Source of the DNA: Candidatus Saccharimonadota bacterium
GTDB taxonomy: Bacteria; Eremiobacterota; Xenobia; Xenobiales; Xenobiaceae
Assembly (NCBI GenBank): GCA_004554425.1
Contig: SFMI01000005.1
Coordinates: forward strand, 1-61,019
Direction of reading: 5' to 3'
DNA: 61,019 bases
The notes below the pieces were generated by a model, which worked only from the letters and a program-made list of their open reading frames with translations, was not told the origin of the DNA and ran no database searches. The translations under genes and the position numbers were made by a program. This document shows positions 52,602 through 60,991 of this stretch, piece after piece (position 1 is the first letter of the stretch; each line of letters opens with the position of its first letter).

Positions 52602-53306
52602 ATGGCAAAACCTAAAGGCATTCGTGTCGGTCAAGCTATAAATTTCGGCCGCTGCAGGCAAGGACGTTTCTTGCCTAAAGAAGAGCGCCGCGCTCTCAAA
52701 TTGGAGGTTGCTTCTGCTGACGCTCAGGCGGCAGAAACCGGTTCCCTCGACGATCTTTATCCCATAAAGCCAATTAGGTGGCGTGTTTTAGCCGTTAAAC
52801 CTGATGAAGGCATCGCCCTTTTGACGGTTAAAAAATGTTTAGCTAGTCGTCCTTTCCATACCCAAACTCCCTATCCCACTTGGGAAAAGAGTGATATGCG
52901 CTCTTGGCTCAATGGAGAATTTATAGAAGCTGTTTTTACTCCCGAAGAACGTGAACTCTTGGTTTTAAGTGACATTCCCAATGATGCTTCCCAAGATTGC
53001 CGCAATGGACGTGAAGGCGGGCCTACTACTCAAGATCGTGTTTTTCTTTTTAGTTATACCGAAGCTCGCGATTATTTCAAAGATTATGAAGATAGGCGTT
53101 GCTCTCTGACTTTGGTCGCTAAAGCTCAAGGTGGCTATGCCGATGATGAAGGCGACTGCTGCTGGTGGTTGCGCAGTCCTGGAAGTAGCGAAGATACTGT
53201 CGGTTTTGTTAGCTATGGAGGCAGCTATAGCTATGACAAAGCTGTCAATTTCCGTGGTATCTCTGTTCGTCCCGCTTTGTGGGTAAAATACGCTTCTTTG
53301 CTTTAA
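52602..53306 (+). CDS. DUF6273-like protein
   Basis: A 234-residue soluble protein with the pattern of DUF6273: IRWRVLAVKPDEGIALLTVK, TWEKSDMRSWLNGEFIEAVFTPEE, VFLFSYTEA, and the C-terminal WWLRSPG...GGSYSYDKAVNFRGISVRPALWVKY. DUF6273 domains are common in gut Firmicutes, often in surface proteins, and have no proven function. No signal peptide is visible, so it seems cytosolic. Start: ATG 52602 with GGAG and AGGT upstream; 14 codons of extra upstream frame are unsupported. It follows gspC by 64 nt. Confidence 0.75.
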   Translation: MAKPKGIRVGQAINFGRCRQGRFLPKEERRALKLEVASADAQAAETGSLDDLYPIKPIRWRVLAVKPDEGIALLTVKKCLASRPFHTQTPYPTWEKSDMRSWLNGEFIEAVFTPEERELLVLSDIPNDASQDCRNGREGGPTTQDRVFLFSYTEARDYFKDYEDRRCSLTLVAKAQGGYADDEGDCCWWLRSPGSSEDTVGFVSYGGSYSYDKAVNFRGISVRPALWVKYASLL

Positions 53307-53361
53307 TTCGCGTTTGCTTTTGTTGCTTTTTGATATAACCGTAATGCTTAAAAGCAAAAAT

Positions 53362-53436
53362 AATAAGCGCGGTTCCGCCCTTTGCCAATCTACAGTGAAT
53401 CTGTTAGGTTGCATCTAAAGCGGAACCGCGCTTATT
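53362..53436. terminator. Long-arm bidirectional terminator, 17-bp stem and 41-nt loop
   Basis: AATAAGCGCGGTTCCGC (53362-53378) and its exact complement (53420-53436) form a perfect stem. The rightward side ends CTTATTTT and the leftward side ends TTATTATTTTTGC. It separates the rightward DUF6273 gene from the leftward suf operon. Confidence 0.75.
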
Positions 53437-53460
53437 TTCACACTGTGTAAAAAAACTAAC

Positions 53461-53937
53461 TTACCAGAAGCCCAAAGCCGCTTTAGCCTCTTCGGTGGGG
53501 TTTACTTCCGGATTCCACATAGGTGTCCAGACTAAATCTACATGACAATCTTTCACGCCAGGTAAGCGAGTGATCGCTAAATAGGCCGCACCGGTAATTT
53601 CGGGGCCTAAAGGACAACCGGGGCTAGTTAAAGTCATGTTAATTTGTACCGAACCCTTATCTTGGTCAAGAATTATATCGTATACCAAACCAAGTTCGAT
53701 AATATTCATGCCAATTTCCGGATCTTTTACTTCGCAAAGAGCTTCTTTGATCTGAGCTTCGGTAGGAAAAGAACTGGCAGCAGAATCTGTAGCAGCAGAA
53801 TCTGAAGTTGGAGTAGCAGCGACTGTTTCGGCGGACGGCTGAGCATTTTGAGCTGTTACATCAGAAACAGCATTTTCTGCATTGGTAAGGCACTGAGCCT
53901 GAGTAATGGGCTGTTGGTCTGAGCCGGAAAATGGCAT
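53461..53937 (-). CDS. sufT: MIP18/DUF59 family protein, SufT-like
   Basis: A 158-residue protein. The C-terminal 100 residues are a MIP18 (DUF59) domain: IKEALCEVKDPEIGMNIIELGLVYDI, MTLTSPGCPLGP with the reactive Cys, and VDLVWTPMWNPE. About 55 residues of low-complexity Ala/Ser/Thr precede it. SufT-type proteins help Fe-S cluster maturation or transfer. Start ATG 53937 with AAGGAG 11 nt upstream. Last gene of the suf operon, 14 nt after sufU. Confidence 0.88.
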   Translation of the reverse strand: MPFSGSDQQPITQAQCLTNAENAVSDVTAQNAQPSAETVAATPTSDSAATDSAASSFPTEAQIKEALCEVKDPEIGMNIIELGLVYDIILDQDKGSVQINMTLTSPGCPLGPEITGAAYLAITRLPGVKDCHVDLVWTPMWNPEVNPTEEAKAALGFW

Positions 53938-53951
53938 AGCACAAAATCTCC

Positions 53952-54419
53952 TTAGTTATCTTCTTTTTTATCCTCTAAAGCGGAAAGCAAAGTATTCCAG
54001 CTTAAAAGAGCACATTTTATACGTACAGGATAATCTTTAACGCCGTCGAGGGCTTCCAACTCGCCTATATCGACGCTTTCCGCTTCTTGGGCAGCTTCGG
54101 CGTCTTCATGGCTTAAAAGTCTGGCTTTAAAAGCGTGAGCAATTTTGAGCACTTCTTCTACAGGCTTGCCTTTAATAATATCGGCCAACATTGACGAAGA
54201 AGCTACTGAAATGGAGCAGCCTTCACCAACAAAGCCAACATCGGTGACTATGCCATTTTCTACACGTAAGTCGAGCTCGATTTCGTCGCCGCAAGTGGGG
54301 TTGGTGCCTTCGACGCTCACGGTAGGGTGCTCAAGATGACAATTGTGGCGCGGCCTTGAGTAATGGTCGAGAATTATTTGGCGATAAAGATCGTCGTTGA
54401 TAAGATTGTCTGAATGCAT
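53952..54419 (-). CDS. sufU: SufU, Fe-S assembly sulfur-transfer protein
   Basis: A 155-residue IscU-fold protein. Its cysteines lie in NPTCGDE, GEGCSISVASSS and RIKCALLSW, and the extra insert between the second and third marks the SufU subgroup rather than IscU. SufU receives persulfide from SufS. Start ATG 54419 with AAAGGAAG upstream. It lies between sufS and sufT. Confidence 0.95.
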   Translation of the reverse strand: MHSDNLINDDLYRQIILDHYSRPRHNCHLEHPTVSVEGTNPTCGDEIELDLRVENGIVTDVGFVGEGCSISVASSSMLADIIKGKPVEEVLKIAHAFKARLLSHEDAEAAQEAESVDIGELEALDGVKDYPVRIKCALLSWNTLLSALEDKKEDN

Positions 54420-54485
54420 AGTTTAATAGTGCTTCCTTTTGAATTAGACAAAATAGCTAGATGGAGAGCAAAAAATGCCCAAAAA

Positions 54486-55934
54486 CTAGTTATCAGCTTT
54501 CGGAGTAGTTAAGTCTACGGTAATAGTGGAAAAAGTTGGAGAGTAAGAGTCCATAGTATTGCCTGCTTCGCGACCAGAGGGAAGGCCGGTACAAGAGTGA
54601 CAAGCAGCATTGGGACAACAACTGGGCCAAAGTTGATGATGGCCTGTTTGTACCATGACTTTGCGTTGGCGTCCGGCACATTGCGGAGAGCAAATAGCTT
54701 CCTTAAAAACTTCGCCGGCTTTTAGTAAAGCTTCGGCCAAGCGATCAATATCAGTGAAATTGTTGTAAACGTGGAAACTGGCTCGAGTGGTGCCCATAAA
54801 GCCTATTTCGCGCATGAGCGGTTGGCAACAATGGTGGCCGGCTCGTACACAAACGCCCTCACGGCCAAGCAAAGTGGCAATGTCGTGGGGATGGAGGCCG
54901 CGGAAATAGAAAGAGAGAGCTCCAGCTCTTTTTTCAGTATCGGCAGGCCCTAAAATTTCTGCGCCTTCAATATCATTGAGTTTGTCTACGGTATATTGCA
55001 TAAGGGCTTGGTCGTGAGCTCTTACTTTATCCATACCTATATTGGTAAGGTAGTCGCAAGCGGCCGCCAAACCTATAGCGCCGGTAATATTGGGAGTGCC
55101 GGCCTCAAAGCGGTTGGGCAATTCGTCCCAAGAGGAGCGCTCTCTTTTTACAGAAGAGATCATGCTGCCGCCAAAAAGAAAAGCAGGCATATTTTCCAAA
55201 AGTTTGCGTTTGCCCCAAAGTACACCTATACCCGTAGGAGCTAACATTTTGTGACCAGAAAAAGCCAAGAAGTCGACGCCTAAATCATTTACATCTGTTG
55301 GCAAATGGGGGACGCCTTGGGCTCCGTCTAGAGCTATGGTGATAGGGCCATGCTCTCTGGCTTTGGCAACAATTTCTTTGACGGGATTGATAGTACCGAA
55401 TACGTTAGAAACCCAAGTAAAAGCCAAAAGTTTTGGTGAATAAGACAGCGCTTTGTCCAGAGAGTCTAAATCTAAGGTTCCGTCAGGCAGAACTTCAATC
55501 CAACACAAATGAGCCTTTTTGCGCAAAGCCAACTGTTGCCAGGGCACTAAATCGGAATGGTGCTCAAAAACTGGCAGAGCAATGCTGTCGCCTTCTTGGA
55601 TATATTTTTCACCCCAAGTGTAAGCCAGCAAGTTTATCGATTCTGTGGTATTGCGTGTAAAAATGACTGTAGGATCGTCTTTTACACCGATAAACTTGGC
55701 GACAGTTTGGCGAGCTTCGTCGTATTTTTGGGTAGAATGCTCTGAGAGCGGATAGAGACCGCGATGAATATTGGCATATCCTGTACGAGTAAAATCGGCC
55801 ACAGCGTCAATTACATAATTGGGCTGCTGAGAAGAAGCCGCGCTGTCCAAGTAGGCAATAGGACGGCCGTTTACTTCTTGCTTCAAGATCGGAAAATCTT
55901 CGCGAATTTTGGCAAATAAATCTTGATCGAACAT
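54486..55934 (-). CDS. sufS: Cysteine desulfurase SufS with a cysteine-rich C-terminal extension
   Basis: A 482-residue PLP enzyme taking sulfur from cysteine. The core has TRNTTESINLLAYTWG, the PLP lysine in AFSGHKMLAPTGIG and the active Cys in VCVRAGHHCCQPLM. SufS normally ends near residue 410; here ~70 residues follow with six cysteines (C415-x3-C419, then C439-C440-x4-C445-x2-C448). This part is not a domain I recognise. Start ATG 55934 with GGAAG upstream. It sits in the suf operon between the Rieske gene and sufU, so the tail could hold a metal or persulfide. Confidence 0.95.
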   Translation of the reverse strand: MFDQDLFAKIREDFPILKQEVNGRPIAYLDSAASSQQPNYVIDAVADFTRTGYANIHRGLYPLSEHSTQKYDEARQTVAKFIGVKDDPTVIFTRNTTESINLLAYTWGEKYIQEGDSIALPVFEHHSDLVPWQQLALRKKAHLCWIEVLPDGTLDLDSLDKALSYSPKLLAFTWVSNVFGTINPVKEIVAKAREHGPITIALDGAQGVPHLPTDVNDLGVDFLAFSGHKMLAPTGIGVLWGKRKLLENMPAFLFGGSMISSVKRERSSWDELPNRFEAGTPNITGAIGLAAACDYLTNIGMDKVRAHDQALMQYTVDKLNDIEGAEILGPADTEKRAGALSFYFRGLHPHDIATLLGREGVCVRAGHHCCQPLMREIGFMGTTRASFHVYNNFTDIDRLAEALLKAGEVFKEAICSPQCAGRQRKVMVQTGHHQLWPSCCPNAACHSCTGLPSGREAGNTMDSYSPTFSTITVDLTTPKADN

Positions 55935-55972
55935 TCTTTTTCTTCCAATTTAAGACAAAAAATATAAGTAAC

Positions 55973-56278
55973 TTATTCTACTTCGGCGTAGACCTGACCA
56001 TTCTCAATTGTGACCGTGTAAGTAGCCAAAGAACCAACGGCAGGCATACGGGTAGCTTGTCCGGTACGAACATCGAAGCGGGCTCCATGGCGTGGGCACT
56101 CTACTTCAAAACCGCATACTTTGCAATGGCCCATCTCCTCACCGTCGTGAGTACAATTGTCTTCGTAGGCAAATATTTGTTCGCCTATCTTTACTGCAGC
56201 AATGGAATCTAAGCCATTAGCTATTATGACAACTTGATTTTCCGGAAATTTTTCTAAGGGCCCTAAGCATATTCTCAT
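55973..56278 (-). CDS. Rieske-type [2Fe-2S] ferredoxin of the suf operon
   Basis: A 101-residue protein with the Rieske ligand pair CTHDGEE (Cys, His) and CPRHGARFD (Cys, His). Two more cysteines (HCKVCGFEVEC) lie between them. Such small Rieske proteins are found in suf operons of several phyla, probably for electron delivery to cluster assembly. Start: ATG 56278 with AGGAG 8 nt upstream; the 26-codon upstream extension is rejected. It lies 135 nt after sufD, separated by a long-loop hairpin. Confidence 0.92.
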   Translation of the reverse strand: MRICLGPLEKFPENQVVIIANGLDSIAAVKIGEQIFAYEDNCTHDGEEMGHCKVCGFEVECPRHGARFDVRTGQATRMPAVGSLATYTVTIENGQVYAEVE

Positions 56279-56350
56279 GAATTGTCTCCTATTGGTGTAG
56301 GCAGTGAAGAAGGCCAAAAATAGGTGGGGCCCGCTATGCAAAAAGTGAAC

Positions 56351-56402
56351 CCACACTTACTTTTTTAGTATAGAATTTCAGATCTCGACACACTAAGTGC
56401 GG
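56351..56402 (-). repeat. Inverted repeat between sufD and the Rieske gene
   Basis: CCACACTTA (56351-56359) and TAAGTGCGG (56394-56402) form a 9-bp stem in the leftward RNA with one G-U pair and a 34-nt loop. A TATACT lies in the loop on the minus strand. It could be a processing site or partial terminator. Confidence 0.4.
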
Positions 56403-56413
56403 TTGAATTGCTA

Positions 56414-57790
56414 CTAAGCTTGCTTGGCAGTAGCGAATTTGCCCTTAGCCAGAGTAGCCAGCCAATTTGTTACTGTACTATTGTCAGCTTTTTCCACTAT
56501 CTCTTGGAAGAAACCGGCGGTAAGTAAGCTCTTTGCTTCAGCTTCACTCAAACCGCGGCTTTGCATGTAGAAGAGCTGCTCCTGATTATAATCTGTAAAG
56601 CTGGCTCCGTGGGTGCAACGCACGTCGTCAGCGATAATTTCTAACTTGGGCATTGACTCGGCGCGAGCTTGAGGAGAAAGCATTAAGTTCTGATTTTTTT
56701 GGTAAGCGTCGGTTTGCTGGGCCACTTGATCTACGTAAATGTTGCCGGTAAAGATAGAACGGGCCTTACCGGAAACTGCGCAATTAAACAACACATTGGA
56801 GTAGGTGTGGGGAGCTTTGTGATGTACAAAAGTATCGACATCGCTGCGACTCTTACCATCGGCCAGCACAACACCGTAAATTTCCGTTTTGGCTCCAGCT
56901 GTATTAAGATCTTCAGCAAAGAAGGTCTTGCTTAAGCCTGTACCAATGCCAGCGTAGATGATCTTTAAAGAAGCGTCTTTGCCTAAACGGGCGTGAATGG
57001 TTGTAAGGCAAGCTGTATTCTTGTTCCAATCGCCTATCAACACGTAATTGAGCTGAGCTCCGTTAGCTAAATCAAACTCGATAAGAGAGTGAACTTTGAT
57101 AGGTTCAGCGTCGCCGTTTTTGAAACTTTCAACTACCACGGCTTGGCCGGGACCGTTGGCGCAAATTACGCTGTGATTAAAATGGCAATTTTGCGCTTCA
57201 GTTTGCGACTCTTCTTGGGTGGCTGCTCCACCTATTTCGTGCAAAATATGGAAAGCGCGTTCGGCTTTGGCTTGCGGAGTAATTTTGACATAAGCTCCGC
57301 CTGTGCGCAAAGCGCCATTTAAAGCGCTGCTTAAGTCTTTTTGGTGGTGCTCTGCTTTAAAGAAAGAGTTCTTTAAGCTCTCTTCTTGTTGCAAAGCTTG
57401 ATTCATAGATAAAATGCAAACGCCATCCTGATCCAGGCTGTCTGCTTGTTTGTGAGCCAGAGCTTGTTCTTGAGCTTCGTCTATAGCGTCGGCAGCACTG
57501 TTTATGCCATACTCATGCAAACTAGCTGCTGCTTCAGATGTAAGTTGAAACTCGTCGACGATCAATTTCTCGCCACTCAAACGCAAAGCTTTGGTTCTTT
57601 CGGGGAAGAACCAGTCTGGAGAAGTGCGTCTCCAAGCCTCCTCTTGTTTGGAGGGAGCCGCTAAAGTGCGAGCGCTAATTAAAGAGGCTTTGCGCATGTC
57701 TAAAGCCCATTGCGGCTCCTGATTCTGAAGGGCCAATTGGGTTATATTTTCGATCACTTGCTCAAGCTGAGCATCTATGTTGATTATCAC
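56414..57790 (-). CDS. sufD: Fe-S scaffold protein SufD
   Basis: A 458-residue SufB/SufD-family protein, SufB's partner in the SufBC2D scaffold. The C-terminal beta-helix has VDTFVHHKAPHTYSNVLFNCAVSGKARSIFTGNIYVDQ and ADDVRCTHGASFTDYNQEQLFYMQSRGLSEAEAKSLL. Start: GTG at 57788-57790 with GGGAGG 4 nt upstream; the ten-codon upstream frame has no ribosome site. It follows sufB by 36 nt. Confidence 0.94.
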   Translation of the reverse strand: MIINIDAQLEQVIENITQLALQNQEPQWALDMRKASLISARTLAAPSKQEEAWRRTSPDWFFPERTKALRLSGEKLIVDEFQLTSEAAASLHEYGINSAADAIDEAQEQALAHKQADSLDQDGVCILSMNQALQQEESLKNSFFKAEHHQKDLSSALNGALRTGGAYVKITPQAKAERAFHILHEIGGAATQEESQTEAQNCHFNHSVICANGPGQAVVVESFKNGDAEPIKVHSLIEFDLANGAQLNYVLIGDWNKNTACLTTIHARLGKDASLKIIYAGIGTGLSKTFFAEDLNTAGAKTEIYGVVLADGKSRSDVDTFVHHKAPHTYSNVLFNCAVSGKARSIFTGNIYVDQVAQQTDAYQKNQNLMLSPQARAESMPKLEIIADDVRCTHGASFTDYNQEQLFYMQSRGLSEAEAKSLLTAGFFQEIVEKADNSTVTNWLATLAKGKFATAKQA

Positions 57791-57826
57791 GTTTCCTCCC
57801 GGGGATCCGAAAACTGGCAAAAAGGG

Positions 57827-59245
57827 TTAACCTACCGAACCTTCCATTTCCATTTTGATTAGACGGTTCAGCTCGACGGCATATTCCATGGGCAGCTCTT
57901 TAGCGAAAGGCTCAAAGAAACCGTTAACTATCATGGTAATAGCGTCGCTTTCGGAAAGTCCGCGGCTCATCAAATAGAAGATTTGCTCGTCTCCGACTTT
58001 GGAAACGGTAGCTTCGTGGCCGATATGGACGTCAGGATTGGCAATATCCATGGTCGGATAAGTATCTGATCGGGAATGATCGTCTAAAAGGAGAGCGTCA
58101 CAACGTACGTTGCCGCGTACATTTTTGGCATTAGGCTCCACTTTTACCAAACCTCGGTAAGAAGCCTGGCCTCCGTTTTTAGAAATAGACTTAGAAAGTA
58201 CGTTGGAAGTGGTATTGCTGGCGGCGTGTACAATTTTTGCGCCGGTATCCTGCACCTGACCTTCGCCGGCAAAAGCTACGGAAACGACTTCACCGTGAGC
58301 ACCTTCGCCCATAAGGTAGATGGCCGGATATTTCATAGAAACTTTGGAACCGATATTGCCATCGATCCATTCGATAGTAGCATTTTTGTGAGCCACGGCA
58401 CGTTTGGTCACTAAGTTATAAACGTTGGTAGACCAGTTCTGAATAGTGCTATAGCGAATTCGAGCGCCTTCCATGGCAATAAGCTCTACTACAGCCGAAT
58501 GCAAGGAATCCTTTGAGTATATTGGAGCGGTGCATCCCTCTACATAGTGTACGAAAGAGCCTTCGTCAGCGATAATGAGAGTGCGCTCAAATTGGCCCAT
58601 AGCTTGGGCGTTAATACGGAAATAAGCTTGCAAAGGAATTTCTACATGTACGCCCTTGGGAACGTAAATGAAAGATCCGCCACTCCAGACAGCGGTATTT
58701 AGAGCTGCAAATTTATTGTCGTTCATGGGAATGACCGTACCAAAATATTTTTTGACAATATCGGGGTACTGGCGCAGCGCACTGTCCATATCCAAGAAGA
58801 TAACGCCGTTTTTCTCAATGTCGGCTCTAATGGAGTGATAAACTACTTCTGATTCATATTGGGCAGTTAAGCCGGCCAAGTGCTTGCGCTCAGCTTCGGG
58901 AACGCCCAATTTATCGAAGGTGTTTTTTATTTTGTCCGGTACGTCATTCCAGTCGGTGGCGGCTCTCTCCGAAGGGCGTACATAATAATGGATATCGTCA
59001 AAGTGGACACCGCTCAAATCTGTGCCCCAAGTGGGCATAGGCTTGGAGTTGAACACTTCATAGGCCTTAAGGCGATTTTGCAACATCCATTCAGGCTCGC
59101 CTTTAATGCGAGACATCTCGACGATAAGTTGAGGAGTGAGGCCTACTCCTGATTTGTAAACATAATCTTCAGCATCGGAAAAACCGTATTTGTAATCGGT
59201 ACCAATATTTTTTAAAGATTCTTTCTGATTGTTGGGTGCATCCAT
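57827..59245 (-). CDS. sufB: Fe-S scaffold protein SufB
   Basis: A 472-residue protein, full length for SufB. Hallmarks: KSGVGLTPQLIVEMSRIKGEPEWML near the N-terminus, GGSFIYVPKGVHVEIPLQAYFRIN, EGCTAPIYSKDSLHSAVVEL with the conserved cysteine, and the C-terminal GHEATVSKVGDEQIFYLMSRGLSE. Start ATG 59245 with AGGAG 6 nt upstream. It follows sufC after a 114-nt gap with hairpins. Confidence 0.97.
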   Translation of the reverse strand: MDAPNNQKESLKNIGTDYKYGFSDAEDYVYKSGVGLTPQLIVEMSRIKGEPEWMLQNRLKAYEVFNSKPMPTWGTDLSGVHFDDIHYYVRPSERAATDWNDVPDKIKNTFDKLGVPEAERKHLAGLTAQYESEVVYHSIRADIEKNGVIFLDMDSALRQYPDIVKKYFGTVIPMNDNKFAALNTAVWSGGSFIYVPKGVHVEIPLQAYFRINAQAMGQFERTLIIADEGSFVHYVEGCTAPIYSKDSLHSAVVELIAMEGARIRYSTIQNWSTNVYNLVTKRAVAHKNATIEWIDGNIGSKVSMKYPAIYLMGEGAHGEVVSVAFAGEGQVQDTGAKIVHAASNTTSNVLSKSISKNGGQASYRGLVKVEPNAKNVRGNVRCDALLLDDHSRSDTYPTMDIANPDVHIGHEATVSKVGDEQIFYLMSRGLSESDAITMIVNGFFEPFAKELPMEYAVELNRLIKMEMEGSVG

Positions 59246-59275
59246 ATAAAGCTCCTAGGAAAGCAAACGAGCCTA

Positions 59276-59320
59276 ACTGCAGTCGACCTGAATTCACAAA
59301 GAATCTTGGCCGACTACAGT
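59276..59320 (-). repeat. Inverted repeat in the sufC-sufB gap
   Basis: CTGCAGTCG and CGACTACAG pair with one mismatch across a loop of about 27 nt. A smaller hairpin ACCC/GGGT lies nearby. These may stabilise or process the sufC end of the transcript. Confidence 0.35.
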
Positions 59321-59359
59321 GGCCTTTCGCGAAGAACCCTTTTGCAGGGTGGAAGAGAC

Positions 59360-60124
59360 CTAATTGTTGACGTACTTATTAAGGATCTCGTCGTAACCGG
59401 TCTGTTCGAGGCGCAGAGCCAACTCGGGGCCGCCGCTTTCGACGATGCGTCCGCCGGCTAAAATATGAATAAACTGGGGCTTAAGGTAGTCGAGCAAACG
59501 CTGATAGTGAGTAATAACTAAAGCGCTGGTATGGTTCTTTTCCAGCTCTTCATGGATGCCCTCGGCCACTACTTTGAGGGCATCGATGTCTAAGCCGGAG
59601 TCGGTCTCATCCAAGAGAGAAAGGCTGGGTTGCAGCAGAGCCATTTGTAAAATTTCGATGCGCTTTTTTTCACCGCCGGAGAAACCTTCGTTGACGTAAC
59701 GGCGAGCAAACTCTGGCTTAATACCTAACTCTTTCATCTTAGCTTGCAGCTCTTTACGGAAAGGCAGAGGCTTTACATTTTCCTCGCCGCGAACGTTGCG
59801 TACTGAGGCCATGAGGAAGTTGCCCAAAGACACGCCCGGAATGGAAGTAGGATATTGGAAAGCCAAAAATACACCGCGTTTGGCGCGTTCATTGGCCGGC
59901 ATGTCCTGGATTTCCTCACCCTTAAAGATGATCTTGCCTTCAGTTACTTTGTAATTGGGATGGCCCATGATTGTGTTGGACAAGGTGGATTTGCCGGAAC
60001 CATTGGGGCCCATCAAGGCGTGCACTTCTCCTTGATTGATAATTAAATTCAAACCTTTGAGAATTTCTTTTTCCCCAACCGAAACGTGCAAATTCTTAAC
60101 TTCAAGTAATAAAGAATTGGACAT
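59360..60124 (-). CDS. sufC: Fe-S assembly ATPase SufC
   Basis: A 254-residue ABC-type ATPase that drives the SufBCD scaffold. Walker A GPNGSGKSTLSN, signature FSGGEKKRIEILQM, and Walker B SLLDETDSGLD are intact. Start ATG 60124 with GAGG 5 nt upstream. First gene of sufC-B-D-Rieske-S-U-T. The upstream 180 nt is AT-rich; no clear promoter or regulator site can be assigned. Confidence 0.97.
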   Translation of the reverse strand: MSNSLLLEVKNLHVSVGEKEILKGLNLIINQGEVHALMGPNGSGKSTLSNTIMGHPNYKVTEGKIIFKGEEIQDMPANERAKRGVFLAFQYPTSIPGVSLGNFLMASVRNVRGEENVKPLPFRKELQAKMKELGIKPEFARRYVNEGFSGGEKKRIEILQMALLQPSLSLLDETDSGLDIDALKVVAEGIHEELEKNHTSALVITHYQRLLDYLKPQFIHILAGGRIVESGGPELALRLEQTGYDEILNKYVNN

Positions 60125-60307
60125 AATTGCCTCACTTGCTTATTCTAATGCGCTCGGTTTATTCACACCTTTTCCTCTTTACCCTGCCTAGTAAGTTGCC
60201 TTGTTAAAAAAATGTTCTTAAAAAGGAGGATTTTTATTAGAAATATCGGTTATTTTTAATATAAAGACGACTAAAAAAGTAGTAATTACTTTACCTCCGA
60301 GTTTGCG

Positions 60308-60424
60308 TTAAACGATTAGCCTGGGAATATCGGGCTTTTCAAGGTTGCAAATGGCGCGATAAATGGTAAAAAGTTTGCGGTGTGCCAGTTTCTTTTTTGT
60401 TTTAGTTTGCATGCCCTTTTTCAT
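60308..60424 (-). CDS. Possible 38-residue basic small protein
   Basis: ATG at 60422-60424 to a stop at 60308 gives a Lys/Arg-rich 38-residue protein (starts MKKGMQTKTKKKLAHRK). GGAAGG lies 8-9 nt upstream. Nothing in it is recognised. The start region matches that of the phosphohexomutase-like gene at 20278 nearly base for base. It lies just outside the IS605-type end. Confidence 0.4.
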   Translation of the reverse strand: MKKGMQTKTKKKLAHRKLFTIYRAICNLEKPDIPRLIV

Positions 60425-60458
60425 AAATATAAATCCTTCCAATTGTAGTAGGCGGAAA

Positions 60459-60480
60459 CCCACTGCCTTTAGGCTGTGGG
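60459..60480. repeat. Subterminal palindrome of the IS605-type element
   Basis: CCCACTGCC and GGCTGTGGG pair (one mismatch) around TTTA. This type of imperfect hairpin near the end is the recognition structure of IS200/IS605 Y1 transposases. It lies 25 nt past the tnpA remnant. Confidence 0.65.
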
Positions 60481-60504
60481 AGGAGTCTTGTAAATTTTTG
60501 GACA

Positions 60505-60907
60505 TTAACCTTGGTTTTCTATGTATTTTTGTATAGTAACTGATGATACCTCGCCTATACTGCACACGAAAACCGTCTGACCAAAAGGTTTTCTTTTTTC
60601 AATATTGTTTGGACAATAAGTTCGAATATTTTTGCCATAAGTATATGTAATTTCTTGCTGAATTACTTTTACAATATCGCAAACTCTGTCTACTGCATTA
60701 TAACTTATTAAACAGTGTATATGGTCTTTATCAGCCTCCATTGCTATAAATATCATAGCCTCTAAAAGCACAGATGTCATAAAATTTTCGTTTTACGTCG
60801 TCAACTATAGAACCTGTAAGAAGCTGTTTACGATATTTAGTGACAAGAACTATATGAATTTTTAGGTTATATTTTCGTCTGTTATGACGATTATATTTAT
60901 TATCCAT
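60505..60907 (-). pseudogene. tnpA: IS200/IS605 transposase TnpA, decayed
   Basis: From ATG 60907 the frame encodes MDNKYNRHNRRKYNLKIHIV then VLVTKYRK. At about 60740-60760 it shifts to another frame: AMEADKDHIHCLISY, with the catalytic HxH intact. A second shift to a third frame gives LWQKYSNLLSKQY, where an expected Trp is TGA, then KKKTFWSDGF, and the frame then shifts back to VCSIGEVSSVTIQKYIENQG with the conserved Tyr. At least three frameshifts and one nonsense codon make it inactive. Confidence 0.88.
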
Positions 60908-60926
60908 GTATTTTTCCTACAAAGTA

Positions 60927-60956
60927 TTGATTTTAATTAATATATATTATTAAAAT
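60927..60956 (+). promoter_or_regulatory. Candidate promoter of tnpB
   Basis: TTGATT (60927-60932), an 18-nt AT-rich spacer and TAAAAT (60951-60956) lie about 36 nt before the tnpB ATG, between the divergent tnpA and tnpB. Confidence 0.4.
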
Positions 60957-60991
60957 ATACTTAGTAATATATAAGTGAAAGGAGTACATAT

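Noticed and set aside
53362..53436. Long inverted repeat as a miniature transposable element
   Set aside because: No target duplication and no similar copy in the window; it sits between convergent genes where a bidirectional terminator is expected.
60125..60307. Fe-S regulator (IscR/Rrf2 or SufR) operator upstream of sufC
   Set aside because: CTAGTAA-like bits exist, but no symmetrical site matching a known consensus could be supported.
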